Assembly (NCBI RefSeq): GCF_030505195.1
Contig: NZ_CP129672.1
Coordinates: 3,692,501 to 3,756,500 of the forward strand
Reading direction: 5' to 3'
DNA from: Comamonas testosteroni
GTDB lineage: Bacteria > Pseudomonadota > Gammaproteobacteria > Burkholderiales > Burkholderiaceae_C
DNA: 64,000 bases
In this document: positions 40,906-49,723 of the stretch, piece by piece
Layout of the letters: the number at the start of each line of letters is the position of its first letter
Position numbering within the stretch: the first letter of the stretch is position 1
Program-made: the position numbers and the translations under genes
Notes under the pieces: model-generated
What the model was told of the DNA's origin: nothing
Seen by the model: only the letters and a program-made list of their open reading frames with translations
Database searches by the model: none

Positions 40906-42258
40906 ATGAAAACTATGAAAAAGATAGCTGCTGGCGCTTTTGTAGTAAGCGCTGGAATGGGTTTTTTGACCCAATCTGCCTGGGCCTTGCTGCCGATAGA
41001 GCATTGGAGCCAGCCCAGTGGCGCCCAGGTCTGGCTGGTGCAAAGTCCCGGCATTCCCATGGTGGATGTGCAAGTGGACTTCGACGCCGGCAGCCGCCGT
41101 GATCCTGAGGACAAGGTGGGCCTGGCGACGGCCGTGGCCATGATGTCCTCCAAGGGCATCAAGGCGGCAGGCGATGCGCCTGCGCTGGATGAGAACGGCC
41201 TGGGCCAGGCCTGGGCCGACCTGGGTGCCAGCTTTGGCGCCAGCGCGGGGCGTGACAGCTTCAGCTATGGCCTGCGCACGCTGACCGAGCCCAATCTGCA
41301 GCAAAAGGCCGTGGCCCTGGCGGCACGCCAGATCGCCTCGCCAAGCTGGCCCGACGCCGTGTGGCAGCGTGACCGTGAGCGCTGGAGCGCCTCCATCAGG
41401 GAGGCCGATACCCGTCCCGGCACCGTGGCCTCCAAGGCCTTCCGCAAGGCCGTGTTCGGCAGCTCGCCCTATGGCTATCAGACCACGGTCGACAGCCTGG
41501 GCCGGATCGATATTTCGGCCATGCAGGACTTTCACCGCAAGCTGATTGCCGCCTGCCGCGCCAAGGTCAGCGTGGTGGGAGCGGTCAATCGCCAGCAGGC
41601 CGATGCCCTGGTCAAGCAGTTGCTGGGGCCGCTGCAGGCCACCAATGGCAACGACTGCCCGCCGCTGCCTGCCGTGAGCAAGGTGCAGGATCTGGAGCAA
41701 GCCAAGGTCGAGAACATTCCGTTCGAGTCGGCCCAGGCCCAGGTGCTGATCGGCCAGCCTGGCATTGCGCGCAACAACCCCGATTTTCTCGCCGTGATGG
41801 TGGGCAACCATATCCTGGGCGGCGGCGGCTTCACCTCCAGGCTGATGGAGGAAGTGCGTGAAAAGCGGGGCCTGACCTATGGTGTCTCCAGCGACTTCTC
41901 GCCGGGCCTGGATCGCGGCGCCTTCATCGTCGGCCTGCAGACCCGTCCCGATCAGGCGGCCGAGGCACTCAAGGTCTCGCAGGACGTGTTGCGCAAATTC
42001 ATTGCCGAAGGTCCTAGCGACAAGGAGCTCAAGGCGGCCAAGGCCAATCTGATCGGCGGCTTTGCCTTGCGCATAGACAGCAATCGCAAGCTGCTGGGCA
42101 ATGTGGCCAACATCGCCTGGAATGGCCTGCCTCTCGATTATCTGGAGCACTGGACCGATCGCGTTCAGGCTCTGACCACCAAGGACGTGAAGGAGGCGAT
42201 GCAACGCATGGTTCAGCCCGAGCGCATGGTCACCATCACTCTCGGAGCCAAGCCATGA
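40906..42258 (+). CDS. M16-family peptidase-like, non-catalytic partner
   Basis: A 450-residue M16-fold protein without an HxxEH motif in its first domain (VGLATAVAMMSSKGIKAAGD takes its place), so it is probably the inactive partner of the upstream peptidase. A signal peptide precedes AWALLPIEHW. GGAGG sits five bases before the ATG at 40906, 17 bp after the upstream stop. The signal-peptide codons (about 40920-40955) resemble half of the dispersed AGCTGC/GCGCTT palindrome. Its stop overlaps the rsmD start (ATGA). Confidence 0.9.
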   Translation: MKTMKKIAAGAFVVSAGMGFLTQSAWALLPIEHWSQPSGAQVWLVQSPGIPMVDVQVDFDAGSRRDPEDKVGLATAVAMMSSKGIKAAGDAPALDENGLGQAWADLGASFGASAGRDSFSYGLRTLTEPNLQQKAVALAARQIASPSWPDAVWQRDRERWSASIREADTRPGTVASKAFRKAVFGSSPYGYQTTVDSLGRIDISAMQDFHRKLIAACRAKVSVVGAVNRQQADALVKQLLGPLQATNGNDCPPLPAVSKVQDLEQAKVENIPFESAQAQVLIGQPGIARNNPDFLAVMVGNHILGGGGFTSRLMEEVREKRGLTYGVSSDFSPGLDRGAFIVGLQTRPDQAAEALKVSQDVLRKFIAEGPSDKELKAAKANLIGGFALRIDSNRKLLGNVANIAWNGLPLDYLEHWTDRVQALTTKDVKEAMQRMVQPERMVTITLGAKP

Positions 42259-42965
42259 GCCGCAGTGCTATCAAGCTACACACCCCCGCAGGCCGCAAGG
42301 CGCTGGACAAGATGATTCACGAGTCCGAGCGCAAGGCGCAGGAGCTGGCGGCCAGCCGTCCGGCCCGCCCCGGAGCCAAGGCTGCCCAGCCTGCCGCTGC
42401 CAAGCCGGCAGCCACGGGGGCCGGTGAAATCCGCATCATCGGCGGGCAATGGCGTCGCACGCGTCTGGCCGTGGCGCAAAAGCCCGGTCTGCGGCCCACG
42501 CCCGATCGGGTGCGCGAGACCCTGTTCAACTGGCTGGGCCAGGACCTGAGCAACTGGAAATGCATCGATGCCTTTGCGGGCACGGGGGCGCTCGGTTTCG
42601 AGGCCGCATCGCGCGGCGCCAGCAGCGTCATCATGAACGAGCAGGATGCCGCCCTGGTGCAGCAGCTGCAGCGCCTTCAGCAAAAGCTCGATGCCCGGAT
42701 GGTCAAGGTGCAGCGCGGCGATGCGCTGAGCTGCCTGAAGACCGTGGCAGGGCAGGATCTGATCTTGCTGGACCCGCCCTTCGGGCAGACCGAGCTGTTC
42801 GAGCCCGCGCTCAAGGCCGCCACGGCGGCCTTGAATGAGGGCGGCTTCATTTATCTGGAAGCTCCCGAAGCCTGGGCCGAGGATCGCTTGCTGGAAATGG
42901 GGCTGGAGCTGCACCGCTATCTGAAGGCCGGCGCCGTCCATGCGCATCTGCTGAAAAAGCAGTAA
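42255..42965 (+). CDS. rsmD: 16S rRNA (guanine966-N2)-methyltransferase
   Basis: A 236-residue SAM-dependent methyltransferase. IRIIGGQWRRTRLAV, RPTPDRVRETLFNWL, the SAM motif CIDAFAGTGALGFEAASRGA and the catalytic LLDPPFG are the family hallmarks. It methylates G966 of 16S rRNA. The N terminus carries an extra basic, alanine-rich extension of about 55 residues. The ATG overlaps the stop of the preceding M16 gene by four bases, indicating translational coupling. A hairpin with a T-run follows. Confidence 0.95.
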   Translation: MSRSAIKLHTPAGRKALDKMIHESERKAQELAASRPARPGAKAAQPAAAKPAATGAGEIRIIGGQWRRTRLAVAQKPGLRPTPDRVRETLFNWLGQDLSNWKCIDAFAGTGALGFEAASRGASSVIMNEQDAALVQQLQRLQQKLDARMVKVQRGDALSCLKTVAGQDLILLDPPFGQTELFEPALKAATAALNEGGFIYLEAPEAWAEDRLLEMGLELHRYLKAGAVHAHLLKKQ

Positions 42966-42984
42966 GGCTTTGCTGCCGCACCGG

Positions 42985-43027
42985 GAGCTGCAGGCGCTTC
43001 GAGCAGAGGCGTCGGCAGCTCTTTTTT
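42985..43027 (+). terminator. Intrinsic terminator after rsmD
   Basis: GAGCTGC (42985-42991) pairs with GCAGCTC (43015-43021), with further pairing inside, followed by six T's (43022-43027). The arms resemble the dispersed AGCTGC/GCAGCT element, so this copy seems to serve as a terminator. Confidence 0.8.
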
Positions 43028-43125
43028 GCATGGGTCAACGCTGCGAAGGCCTGAATGCATAATCTCTTGACGCTGCACTGCAGCAACCCTCACCCTCATC
43101 AAGACCCTCAGGAGAGAGATAAGCC

Positions 43126-43620
43126 ATGAGTCAGGACCTGATTGCTGTTTACCCCGGAACCTTTGACCCGATCACGCTGGGGCATGAAGATGTGGTGCGC
43201 CGGGCTGCACAGCTGTTTGGCAAGGTCATCGTGGCCGTGGCGGCAGGCCATCACAAAAAGACGCTGTTTTCGCTGGAGGAGCGCATTGCCATGGTGCGCG
43301 AGGCCTGCGCCAACTATCCGCAGGTGGAGGTGGAGAGCTTTGACGGGCTGCTGGCGCATTTTGTGCTCGCTCGCGGCGCCAAGGCCATGGTGCGCGGCCT
43401 GCGCGCGGTAACCGACTTCGACTATGAGTTCCAGCTTGCCGGCATGAATCGCACGCTGATGCCCGAAGTGGAAACCGTGTTCCTCACGCCCAGCGATCGC
43501 TATCAGTTCATCAGCTCCACCTTTGTGCGCGAGATTGCCACGCTCAATGGCGATGTGGACAAGTTTGTCTCCAAGGGCGTGCATGAGCGCCTGATGCTCA
43601 AGGTCGGCCGCAAGCCCTGA
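43126..43620 (+). CDS. coaD: Phosphopantetheine adenylyltransferase
   Basis: A 164-residue nucleotidyltransferase that makes dephospho-CoA from 4'-phosphopantetheine and ATP, the penultimate step of CoA synthesis. The (T/H)xGH-type motif is seen in [20 protein letters not shown], and [10 protein letters not shown] is the C-terminal ATP-binding motif. GGAGAG precedes the ATG. It is convergent with the metallopeptidase gene, with only four bases between stops. Its position downstream of rsmD is the common proteobacterial arrangement. Confidence 0.97.
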   Translation: MSQDLIAVYPGTFDPITLGHEDVVRRAAQLFGKVIVAVAAGHHKKTLFSLEERIAMVREACANYPQVEVESFDGLLAHFVLARGAKAMVRGLRAVTDFDYEFQLAGMNRTLMPEVETVFLTPSDRYQFISSTFVREIATLNGDVDKFVSKGVHERLMLKVGRKP

Positions 43621-43624
43621 GCTT

Positions 43625-44680
43625 TCAGCTGCCCTGGCCCGCCAGCCTGCTGCGATAGCTGCTGATGGTCTCGTGGACAAAGCGCAGCTTGTCCCAGGCC
43701 GGGCCCGAAATGGCGAATGGATAGGCGTCGCCATGGCCCAGGCTGCGGTTGAGGCTGTTGTGCAGCAGCGTCAGCGGCACCCACTGGGACTGCATCACCG
43801 AAAAATCGGGCGGCACCGGCCCCAGCGGGTTTTGAATGAGCTGCTGGCCGCTGCTCGGGATGTCCGGCACGGTAATGCAGGTGCCGTAGCTGGCTGCGGT
43901 CTCCAGCAAATCCACCATGTGCAGATAGTGAGCCCAGGTTTCGGCCCAGTCCTCCCAGGGGTGGGCCGTGGCATAGGCACTGATGAACTGATTGCGCCAG
44001 CGGTTGTCCAGCGGGTCCTTGCCGTAATGGCGCTGCAGCGCCTGGGCATAGTCCTGATTCTCATCGCCGAACAATGCCCTGAAGCGCTCCAGATGCTCGC
44101 TGTTCGCTATCAGCTGATCCCAGTAGAAATGTCCCGATTCGTGACGCAGATGTCCTGTCAGTGTGCGATAGGGCTCTTGCAGGGCCTGGCGGCGTTTGGC
44201 GCGCTCGTCGTCGTCTGCCTCGACGACGTTGAGCGTGATCATGCCGCTGGCGTGGCCGGTCATGACGGGATTCTGGCCGGGCAGGTCTGCGAGCAGGGAA
44301 AAGCGCGGCTCGGTCACGCGGTGCCCATGCGGGTCCAGCAGGCCCAGCTTGGCCAGGGTGTAGAACAGCCTGCGCTTGACGCCCTCGATCTTGGCCCAGC
44401 GCAGCTCATTGGCGGGATCGCTGCTGTCGGGTAGCCATTCGGTCTGTCGGCAGGAAACGCACAGCGGCTGCGGGTCTGAAGCCTCGATCGCAAAATTGCA
44501 CAGGCTGATGTTGTGGCGGTGGGCGCAGGGGCGATAGCGTGCGTCGGGGGCCCCGGCCGACGCAAGAATGCCGACGCGCAGCTGATCGGGCAGAAATGCC
44601 TGGCTTGCGCCGCAATGCACGCATTGCAGGCTTTCAAAATAGATCAGGTGCCCGCAGGCCTCGCAGTTGAAGACTTGCAT
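43625..44680 (-). CDS. Zinc-ribbon putative metallopeptidase
   Basis: A 351-residue soluble protein. The N terminus has a two-CxxC zinc ribbon (FNCEACGHLIYFESLQCVHC), and the central region holds HESGHFYWDQLIA, an HExxH-like site with Ser in place of the third residue pair (HESGH). That combination matches the putative zinc-binding metallopeptidase family often annotated from environmental proteobacteria. Substrate and cellular role are unknown. It is convergent with coaD and upstream of a stress-type small-gene group. Confidence 0.8.
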   Translation of the reverse strand: MQVFNCEACGHLIYFESLQCVHCGASQAFLPDQLRVGILASAGAPDARYRPCAHRHNISLCNFAIEASDPQPLCVSCRQTEWLPDSSDPANELRWAKIEGVKRRLFYTLAKLGLLDPHGHRVTEPRFSLLADLPGQNPVMTGHASGMITLNVVEADDDERAKRRQALQEPYRTLTGHLRHESGHFYWDQLIANSEHLERFRALFGDENQDYAQALQRHYGKDPLDNRWRNQFISAYATAHPWEDWAETWAHYLHMVDLLETAASYGTCITVPDIPSSGQQLIQNPLGPVPPDFSVMQSQWVPLTLLHNSLNRSLGHGDAYPFAISGPAWDKLRFVHETISSYRSRLAGQGS

Positions 44681-44718
44681 CCGAACACTTTAATGGCGAA
44701 GTCAGCCGCCATGTGTAG

Positions 44719-44752
44719 GAAAAAACAAAGCCAGCTCAAAAGCTGGCTTTGT
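44719..44752 (-). terminator. Intrinsic terminator after the BON gene
   Basis: ACAAAGCCAGCT (44725-44736), loop CAAA, AGCTGGCTTTGT (44741-44752): a perfect 12-bp stem. On the minus strand it is followed by a T-run, fitting the end of the BON-domain gene. Confidence 0.8.
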
Positions 44753-44800
44753 GGCGGGAAGCGAGGCCCTCAGAAAGAGCCTTGCTTCATGCGTGCATCA

Positions 44801-45121
44801 TCAGGGCCTGACCACGATGCTGTTGCGCACTTCACGCACATGCTTGGTCGTGCGGGCAATTTCGCCGGCCCGGGCTTTTTCTGCTTCGGATTTGGCAAAG
44901 CCCGACAGCTGCACAGTGCCGTTCATGGTTTCGACGCTGATGGCGGTTGCCGAGACATTCTTGTCTTCGGCCATCTTGGCCTTCACCGCCGTGGTGATGC
45001 CCGCGTCGTCCACATAGGAGCCCACAGTCTGCTGGTCACGAGCCACCGAACAGGCCGTGGTACCCAGCACGGTCGTCGCAGCGACCAGACTGAAAGCCAA
45101 AGCACGAGACAGATTCTTCAT
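44801..45121 (-). CDS. BON-domain periplasmic lipoprotein (OsmY-like)
   Basis: A 106-residue exported protein. The signal peptide MKNLSRALAFSLVAATTVLG ends in a lipobox-like TTAC, so it is probably a lipoprotein. A single BON domain (ITTAVKAKMAEDKNVSATAI...VQLSGFAKSE) follows. BON proteins such as OsmY bind membranes and are induced by osmotic and envelope stress. The ATG at 45121 with GGGAG upstream is chosen over an earlier in-frame start. It is next to DUF883 and DUF1328 genes on the same strand, a typical stress-response grouping. Confidence 0.88.
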   Translation of the reverse strand: MKNLSRALAFSLVAATTVLGTTACSVARDQQTVGSYVDDAGITTAVKAKMAEDKNVSATAISVETMNGTVQLSGFAKSEAEKARAGEIARTTKHVREVRNSIVVRP

Positions 45122-45194
45122 ATGGTTCTCCCTTGGTTTTGAAAAGGCGCAGAGCACGCCTGCGAAAGCCAGGAACGTCAGCACGTTCCAAGAG

Positions 45195-45737
45195 TTACTT
45201 CCTGCGCGAGCGGCCCAGAAAGAAGGCCGTCGCCAGGGCCGCGCCGGTCGCAGCGGCGATCAGCACGGAGCGCCCGGGTTGTTCGGACACATACTTGGTG
45301 GTCGCATCCGCTGCGGTGTTGAACTGACGGCGTGCGCGGTGCGAGTTGTCGGCCCAGAAGTTGATGCTGCGCTCGGCCAGATCCTGTGCGCGGTTGGCCA
45401 GGTTGTCGATCAGCGGGTTTTCGCTGTCGTCGAGATTGCGCATGTGACGCCCCGAGGAGTCTATCGCCTCGGAGGCCGTGCGCCTTGCGCGGCGTGCGGT
45501 GTCTTCCACCTTGTCGGCAACATCCTCGGCCACGTCGCGTGCTTCGTTGACCATCTTCTGGGCGGCCTGCTTGCCTGAGTCCACGGCATCTTGCGCAGCG
45601 TCGGCCATCTTGTGCGCAGCATTCTGGGCGGACTGGGCGGCGTGCTTTGCCGTGTCCTTGACATCAGCCGCCACATCCTTGGCGGCGCCCTTGAGATCTT
45701 CAACCGTGTCCTTGGCGTCTTTTACGGCTTGGCTCAT
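45195..45737 (-). CDS. DUF883/ElaB-YqjD-like membrane-anchored protein
   Basis: A 180-residue protein. A long alanine/lysine/aspartate-rich helical region resembling LEA-type repeats (KDAKDTVEDLKGAAKDVAAD onward) is followed by a C-terminal hydrophobic anchor (SVLIAAATGAALATAFFLG) and a basic end. This is the layout of ElaB/YqjD proteins, which tether ribosomes to the inner membrane in stationary phase, but the helical part is longer here and may be LEA-like. I start at the ATG at 45737, which has GGAG just upstream. Confidence 0.82.
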   Translation of the reverse strand: MSQAVKDAKDTVEDLKGAAKDVAADVKDTAKHAAQSAQNAAHKMADAAQDAVDSGKQAAQKMVNEARDVAEDVADKVEDTARRARRTASEAIDSSGRHMRNLDDSENPLIDNLANRAQDLAERSINFWADNSHRARRQFNTAADATTKYVSEQPGRSVLIAAATGAALATAFFLGRSRRK

Positions 45738-45900
45738 TGTTTGGAACTCCCTGAAATCTAGAAATTTTCGTGACAGCGTGTGCAGTAACGCCGGTCTGCG
45801 GAACTCTGCCTCCAGGAGGCAGAAGTTGAGAACGATCATGGCGAATACTGGTGGTTTGTGCAATGTGCATGAACAAAGTTCTACACATTCGGTGGCTTGG

Positions 45901-46062
45901 TCATTTCTTCACGAGGCCCATCAGGAAGGTGATGACGGCCATGACCAGAAAGACGAAAAACAGAATCTTGGCAATACCGACGGCGCTGGCCGCAATCCCG
46001 CCGAAACCGAAAACTGCAGCGATCAAGGCAATCACCAGAAAGACAATGGCGTAGTGCAACAT
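45901..46062 (-). CDS. DUF1328 small membrane protein (YtjA family)
   Basis: A 53-residue protein with two hydrophobic helices ([20 protein letters not shown] and [17 protein letters not shown]) and a short basic tail, the exact layout of the YtjA/DUF1328 family. The ATG at 46062 has AGGAG upstream; a longer frame has no such signal. The function is unknown, but the gene is usually found with stress-inducible genes such as those beside it here. Confidence 0.9.
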   Translation of the reverse strand: MLHYAIVFLVIALIAAVFGFGGIAASAVGIAKILFFVFLVMAVITFLMGLVKK

Positions 46063-46219
46063 GGTTTTCTCCTTTCGAATGCAGACCGACAGCATTGCTG
46101 TGCGGCCATGTATTGACTGTAGAGAACTGAGCAGCCCAAGCTTGACGGTGAGCTTCTGTCACCAGGGTCGGGGTATTTAGGGACAGTCATGTAGGACTGC
46201 GTTGACCTGCGCCCCGAGT

Positions 46220-47569
46220 TCAGGTGTTTGCCAAGGTCAAAGGAATGACTGCCGAGATAGTGGTTCCCTTGCCGGGCTGGGATGCCACGGTGAGCCTGCC
46301 GCCAACGGCTTCGACACGGTGTTTCATGCCTGCCAGACCATGGGAGTTGGGGCGCATGCTGGCCGGCTCGAAGCCTTGACCATCGTCCTGGATCTGCACG
46401 GCCACATAGGTGGGATAGTTGTGCACCGTCACGATGACATGGCTGGCCTTGGCGTATTTTCCGATGTTGGTGAGGGACTCCTGTACGACGCGATAGACCG
46501 TCAGCTGCGTGGATTCAGGCAGGTCCACTTGCTCCAGGCTGCATTCCACCTCGATGTTGCTGCGTTCACCGAATTCTCGGGTCAGGATTTCCAGGGCGGT
46601 GGTCAGGCCCAGGTTGGACAGAGAGGAGGGGCGGAGGTCCTCGATGATGCGGCGTTTGAGTGCGATTCCGCTGTTGAGCGTCTCGATCAGATGGGTGATG
46701 CGTTCGGAGACGTCGGGTATCGAGGTGTCGATCTTGGATTTCAGGCGCGCCACGTCCAGTTTCGCGGCGGTCAGCAGCGAGCCCAGTTCGTCGTGCAACT
46801 CGCGTGCCAGGTGCGCTCGCTCATCCTCGCGTACCTGCTGCAAATGAGTTGCCAGCTCGGTGAGGGCCGCCGTGCGGTCGCGAACGACTTCCTCCAGACG
46901 ATTGCGTTCATCGCGCTGAATCTCCTGCTCGCGCTGATGTGAGTGCTGCAGCGCATTGGCCTGTCGCAAATACATGAAGAAGCCCAGAATCCCCAGTGCG
47001 GTCACTGTGGCAATTCCCAGGCGTGACAGGCCCAGCGTTTGTTCGATATCCGCGAGATTGGACTTGACGCGCTGGTCGATGCTGTCCATCAGGGTTTTGA
47101 TGTGGCCCCGTATGGCATCCATGTTTTCCATGCCTACGTCGGTAAACATCACAAAGCGCCACGCTTCATCGTTGCCCTGGCGATAAAGGCGCAGGCTCAG
47201 CTCCATTTCGCTGGTCTTGCGCTCGACCTGGCGGGCCAGCGGCGTGAAGGTGGCCAGCTCTTTGGGGTCCATGATGAAGATGCCGCGCAGGTCATCCATG
47301 CTGCTGCTGATGGCGGCGGAGGCCGAGTTATAGGGCTCGAGATAGCGCTCCTCTCCTGTCAGCAGGTAGCCGCGCAGGCCGGTTTCCGCATCCAGCATTT
47401 GCTGCATCAGCAAATTGAGCTTTGCTCTGGTGGCTTGCGTCTTGGTGAGCGTGTCCAGAGCATGCAACGAGCGCTTATAGCCTGCCTCATTAATGCTTAC
47501 CATTAAGACTGCCGCAATGACTGCGATCGTCAGGCTGACTGCAATTTTGCGGATATTGGTCCAACGCAT
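46220..47569 (-). CDS. NarX-type sensor histidine kinase with CHASE3 domain
   Basis: A 449-residue sensor. Transmembrane helix 1 is about 10-27, a periplasmic CHASE3 domain (40-175) contains AETGLRGYLLTGEERYLEPY, helix 2 is about 183-201, then a coiled coil, HisKA_3 with phospho-acceptor His259 in HLARELHDELGS, and an HATPase domain (NIGKYAKAS, DDGQGF, GLAGMKHR). It is divergent from a LuxR-type response regulator 133 bp away, its likely partner. The signal is unknown. The adjacent BON/DUF883/DUF1328 genes hint at an envelope or osmotic stress role. Confidence 0.92.
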   Translation of the reverse strand: MRWTNIRKIAVSLTIAVIAAVLMVSINEAGYKRSLHALDTLTKTQATRAKLNLLMQQMLDAETGLRGYLLTGEERYLEPYNSASAAISSSMDDLRGIFIMDPKELATFTPLARQVERKTSEMELSLRLYRQGNDEAWRFVMFTDVGMENMDAIRGHIKTLMDSIDQRVKSNLADIEQTLGLSRLGIATVTALGILGFFMYLRQANALQHSHQREQEIQRDERNRLEEVVRDRTAALTELATHLQQVREDERAHLARELHDELGSLLTAAKLDVARLKSKIDTSIPDVSERITHLIETLNSGIALKRRIIEDLRPSSLSNLGLTTALEILTREFGERSNIEVECSLEQVDLPESTQLTVYRVVQESLTNIGKYAKASHVIVTVHNYPTYVAVQIQDDGQGFEPASMRPNSHGLAGMKHRVEAVGGRLTVASQPGKGTTISAVIPLTLANT

Positions 47570-47702
47570 CTACATCCTCTCACCTACAAGGCAATTACCT
47601 GATATTCTGCATAACGGTAGCGTCAACGACTGACATCATAGTGCGGGTCTTAAAATGTGATGCGCCCTGGAGATGAGCGCAGTTTCATGAAAAGAGGTGT
47701 TC

Positions 47703-48335
47703 ATGATAAAAGTAGGCATAGTGGATGACCATGCGATTGTTCGCTCGGGATTACGCCAATTCCTGTCGGAACATGTAGATCTGAGGGTCGTGGGGGAAGC
47801 GGGCAACGGACGAGAGGCCATTGACCTGGTTCGGGAACATGAAATTGACGTGCTGCTGATGGACTTGTCCATGCCGGGGCAAAGCGGCATAGATGCCTTG
47901 GCCATGCTCAGAGCCAAAGCACCTGATATGGGCATCCTGATACTAAGTGGATACCCTGAGGAACATTACGCCATCAACTTGATTCGTCAGGGGGCCAGCG
48001 GATACCTCAACAAGGAGTGCGATCCTCAGGACATTGCAGAGGCCATCCGGACTGTGGCGCTGGGAAGGCGTTACCTGACGCCGGCAGTGGCAGATCTTTT
48101 GGCCCAGCAACTCAACCGCAAGGATGATGTTCCGGCACACGAGCAGCTGTCGGAGCGTGAATTTCAGGTATTTTTGAAGCTCGCACGCGGCGAGACGGCT
48201 GGCGACATCGCCAAATCGCTTTCGCTGAGTGTGAAAACAGTGAGCACTTACCGGACAAGACTCATGGAGAAAATGGGCCTTTCCTCCAATAGCGACCTGA
48301 CATACTATGCGCTGAAAAATCGATTGATCGATTAA
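47703..48335 (+). CDS. NarL/FixJ-family response regulator
   Basis: A 210-residue regulator. The receiver domain opens IKVGIVDDHAIVRSG with phospho-acceptor Asp54 in VLLMDLSMPG; the LuxR-type helix-turn-helix is LSEREFQVFLKLARGETAGD...LSLSVKTVSTYRTRLMEKMG. The ATG at 47703 follows AGAGG at a five-base spacing; the GTG at 47697 overlaps that site. It is divergent from the CHASE3 kinase and probably its output. A strong bidirectional terminator ends the gene. Confidence 0.93.
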   Translation: MIKVGIVDDHAIVRSGLRQFLSEHVDLRVVGEAGNGREAIDLVREHEIDVLLMDLSMPGQSGIDALAMLRAKAPDMGILILSGYPEEHYAINLIRQGASGYLNKECDPQDIAEAIRTVALGRRYLTPAVADLLAQQLNRKDDVPAHEQLSEREFQVFLKLARGETAGDIAKSLSLSVKTVSTYRTRLMEKMGLSSNSDLTYYALKNRLID

Positions 48336-48348
48336 TGGAAGCTCAAAT

Positions 48349-48379
48349 AAAAATGGCTTGAAATATTCAAGCCATTTTT
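48349..48379. terminator. Bidirectional terminator between two response regulators
   Basis: AAAAATGGCTTGAA (48349-48362), loop ATA, TTCAAGCCATTTTT (48366-48379): a perfect 14-bp stem with A and T runs serving both converging genes. Confidence 0.92.
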
Positions 48380-48393
48380 ATTTTGCGTTATGT

Positions 48394-48774
48394 TCAAGAT
48401 TTACTGGTATTTAAATCAATACAGAAATCGATAAGCGCATCTATTTCGTTGGATTTGTCAAATACGGCATCTGCGCTGAGTTCAAGGCAGCGCTGTCGTA
48501 TATCGGCCGTTGCGTAATTGCTCAACACGAGCAGCTTTTTCTGCGGTGCTCGATGTTGAAGGCTTGTGACGATACCGAGACCGCTGCCCTCGCGCAAGAA
48601 CAGGTCCACGATGACCAGATCCCAGGCGTCAGGGTTTTGGCTGAGCCAGCGTACAGCATCGGCTTCGGTTTCTGCCACCCCGACCGCTTCCACATCGGCA
48701 AGCTCCGCCATCGTCGCAATCAGGTTGTCGCGAATCGTGGGGTTGTCTTCAACAAAAAAAGTACGCAGTTTCAC
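48394..48774 (-). CDS. Single-domain response regulator (receiver only)
   Basis: A 126-residue stand-alone receiver domain. The acidic pocket is FFVEDN and the phospho-acceptor is Asp57 in DLVIVDLFLREGSG; the conserved Thr/Ser and Lys positions appear in LVLSNYA and VFDKSNEID. There is no output domain. It has a GTG start. It is convergent with the NarL-type regulator and may act as a phosphate sink or relay for the nearby kinase; this is inference from location only. Confidence 0.85.
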   Translation of the reverse strand: MKLRTFFVEDNPTIRDNLIATMAELADVEAVGVAETEADAVRWLSQNPDAWDLVIVDLFLREGSGLGIVTSLQHRAPQKKLLVLSNYATADIRQRCLELSADAVFDKSNEIDALIDFCIDLNTSKS

Positions 48775-48880
48775 GACGGTAGCAAGCTGATGAGGTGGAC
48801 GCCAAGGATCAAGCGGTAAGAGTCATTTCAATTCTCAATGTGGAAAATCAATTACGGCCCATGAAAAAATCATTGTATTG

Positions 48881-49648
48881 TCATTTTTTGTAATTTGTGT
48901 TTGGCACTCCGCAGATATCACAGGTTTTAACCCTAGCAATTTTCATCCTACTCCACTCCATGGAACGTGCATCAAGCATTTGAAGTTGTCCGACAGAAGA
49001 TCGGCCAAAACCGACAATCAGCTTCAGTGCTTCTGCTGCTTGCTGGGTGCCTATCAGCCCAACCAGCGGAGCAAAGACGCCCATGGTTGAGCACTGAACC
49101 TCTTCGAATTCAGCCTCTGGCGGAAAGACGCATGCATAGCATGGGCTGTCGGGGTTGCGTGGATCAATGACCATCAGCTGGCCATCGACACGGATGGCCG
49201 CTCCTTCAACCAGGGGGACGCCGTGTCGCACGCAAGCGGCATTGATGGCCTGGCGGCTCTTGTAGTTGTCGGTGCAGTCGAGCACGATGCTTGCCTCGGG
49301 CAGCAGCTCGTCGAGCAGGCTCTCGGTTGCACGCTGCTGGATGCAGCGAATCTCGACCCCGGGATTGATGGCATGTACGGCAGTGCGGATCGATTCCACC
49401 TTGGGCATGCCTATGCGTTCGGTCGTGTGGGCAATCTGGCGCTGCAGATTGGTCATGTCCACGACGTCGTTGTCGACGATGGTGATGCGCCCCACACCTG
49501 CCGAGCCCAGGTAGAGTGCGGCAGGCGAGCCCAGGCCGCCGGCTCCGATGATCACTGCATGCGCCGCCAGAATGCGCTCCTGGCCTTCGATGCCGATTTC
49601 GTCGAGCATGATGTGACGGGAATAGCGTAGCAATTGATCGTCATTCAT
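48881..49648 (-). CDS. moeB: Molybdopterin-synthase adenylyltransferase
   Basis: A 255-residue E1-like enzyme of the HesA/MoeB/ThiF family. It adenylates the C terminus of the MoaD or ThiS sulfur carrier. RYSRHIMLDEIGIEGQERIL, the nucleotide loop AVIIGAGGLGSPAALYLGSA, DNDVVDMTNLQRQIAHT and CTDNYKSRQAIN are conserved, and zinc cysteines lie in CYAC and CDIC. The sequence does not separate MoeB from ThiF roles; there is no rhodanese domain. It is downstream of ctpA on the same strand but separated from it by a terminator. Confidence 0.9.
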   Translation of the reverse strand: MNDDQLLRYSRHIMLDEIGIEGQERILAAHAVIIGAGGLGSPAALYLGSAGVGRITIVDNDVVDMTNLQRQIAHTTERIGMPKVESIRTAVHAINPGVEIRCIQQRATESLLDELLPEASIVLDCTDNYKSRQAINAACVRHGVPLVEGAAIRVDGQLMVIDPRNPDSPCYACVFPPEAEFEEVQCSTMGVFAPLVGLIGTQQAAEALKLIVGFGRSSVGQLQMLDARSMEWSRMKIARVKTCDICGVPNTNYKK

Positions 49649-49670
49649 CGGTTTGCTTCCATGGTTCCAA

Positions 49671-49694
49671 GAAAAAAGCCGGGCAAGCCCGGCT
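49671..49694 (-). terminator. Intrinsic terminator after ctpA
   Basis: AGCCGGGC-AA-GCCCGGCT (49677-49694) with an A-run on the left gives a GC-rich stem followed by T's on the minus strand, 30 bp beyond the ctpA stop. Confidence 0.85.
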
Positions 49695-49723
49695 GATTTT
49701 GAGCGGGTTCCATAACCCGGTGC

